DNA of 64,000 bases from Daedaleopsis sinensis (taxonomy: Eukaryota; Basidiomycota; Agaricomycetes; Polyporales; Polyporaceae): positions 2,294,001-2,358,000 of the forward strand of contig CM066302.1 in assembly GCA_033807695.1 (NCBI GenBank). Reading direction: 5' to 3'. A program made the translations under genes and the position numbers. Position 1 is the stretch's first letter; every line of letters starts with the position of its first letter. This document shows, piece by piece, positions 63,660-64,000 of the stretch. A model generated the notes under the pieces. That model saw only the letters and a list, made by a program, of their open reading frames with translations. It was not told where the DNA came from and ran no database searches.

Positions 63660-64000
63660 ATGTACTCCGACCTCCCTCCACAGTTCGTAGATCTCCACTT
63701 GGATTGTGGCTCACAGGGATGCTAATACATCGACATCGAACAGCTATAGCAGCTTGACCTATGGCGCGGTTGCAGCGGCTGGTTTGTGATTCTAAAATGA
63801 TGCGAGCACAACCCTCCTGACATCTCCTGGCAGTCATGTTCTGGTGTGACTACCTGTTCATGCTCCCTACCGAGATCCAGCGCATGTGGCGGAGGCCGTT
63901 CACGGGCTCGACAGTCATCTACTTCATAATGCGATACACGCTCCTCGTCGAGCAGGTGTTCTTCTTGATCGAGGTCTTGCCATCGAGCTACAGTGAATCC
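63660..64000 (+). CDS. DUF6533-type membrane protein (3' partial)
   Basis: An exon ending at 63781 (SYSSLTYGAVAAA), a 52-bp intron (63782-63833), and an exon running to the window edge with FWCDYLFMLPTEIQRMWRRP and YFIMRYTLLVEQVFFLIEV. The CDYL...E...W.RP...RY pattern is the N-terminal DUF6533 signature of agaricomycete multi-pass membrane proteins. Most of the protein lies beyond the window. The start is not resolved: an ATG at 63660 is followed by frames that need another splice, and a TATA-like box lies about 80 bp before it. Confidence 0.6.

Overview
The window is nuclear DNA of a basidiomycete fungus, most likely an agaricomycete. Genes are dense and cut by short (about 40-170 bp) GT-AG introns. 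The mobile DNA is a Plavaka-type DNA transposon, a Ty1/copia element and a Ty3/gypsy chromovirus. Family content (DUF6533-type and other fungal membrane proteins, MYND and CHY zinc-finger proteins, EFG1) also fits Agaricomycetes.

Left part (1-16.5 kb). After the last exons of a gene-family member (copy 1), a minus-strand NAD(P)-binding epimerase-like gene has its 3' exons at 987-1932 and its 5' exons at 16317-16457. The two halves are separated by a Plavaka element (1933-16314). That element carries a transposase (minus) and a divergent nine-exon companion gene (plus), and is itself interrupted by an intact copia element (2081-8388) with identical LTRs. Removing both elements and one copy of each target duplication restores the epimerase frame exactly.

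Middle part (17-41 kb). A multi-pass membrane protein gene is followed by five minus-strand members (copies 2-6) of a fast-evolving family that I do not recognise. It is defined here by the motifs MCxPIxPNxxHP and PEFPFxNCYHW, and I call it the CYHW family. Copies 3 and 4 are a segmental duplication flanking an unrelated three-exon gene. Copy 5 is split inside its second coding exon by a 10.4-kb chromovirus (27124-37530) with identical LTRs, a CCCAT target duplication, gag and pol in one frame separated by a single UAG, and a third large ORF after pol.

Right part (41-64 kb). A GC-rich block of conserved genes holds EFG1, an aldo-keto reductase and a divergent MYND pair. It is followed by three tandem plus-strand units carrying CYHW copies 7-9, two of them with a trailing fragment of a USO1/p115-like gene and one separated by a hypothetical gene. 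A zinc alcohol dehydrogenase, a CHY zinc-finger gene, a proline-rich single-pass membrane protein and the start of a DUF6533 membrane protein complete the window.

The CYHW family (nine copies here, about 350-415 residues, with shared intron phases) is the best candidate for an undescribed system: a local birth-and-death cluster being duplicated, mutated and hit by transposons. Its function cannot be read from the sequence. Exon boundaries were worked out by hand from splice sites; for most copies the summed exon lengths are divisible by three, which supports the models.
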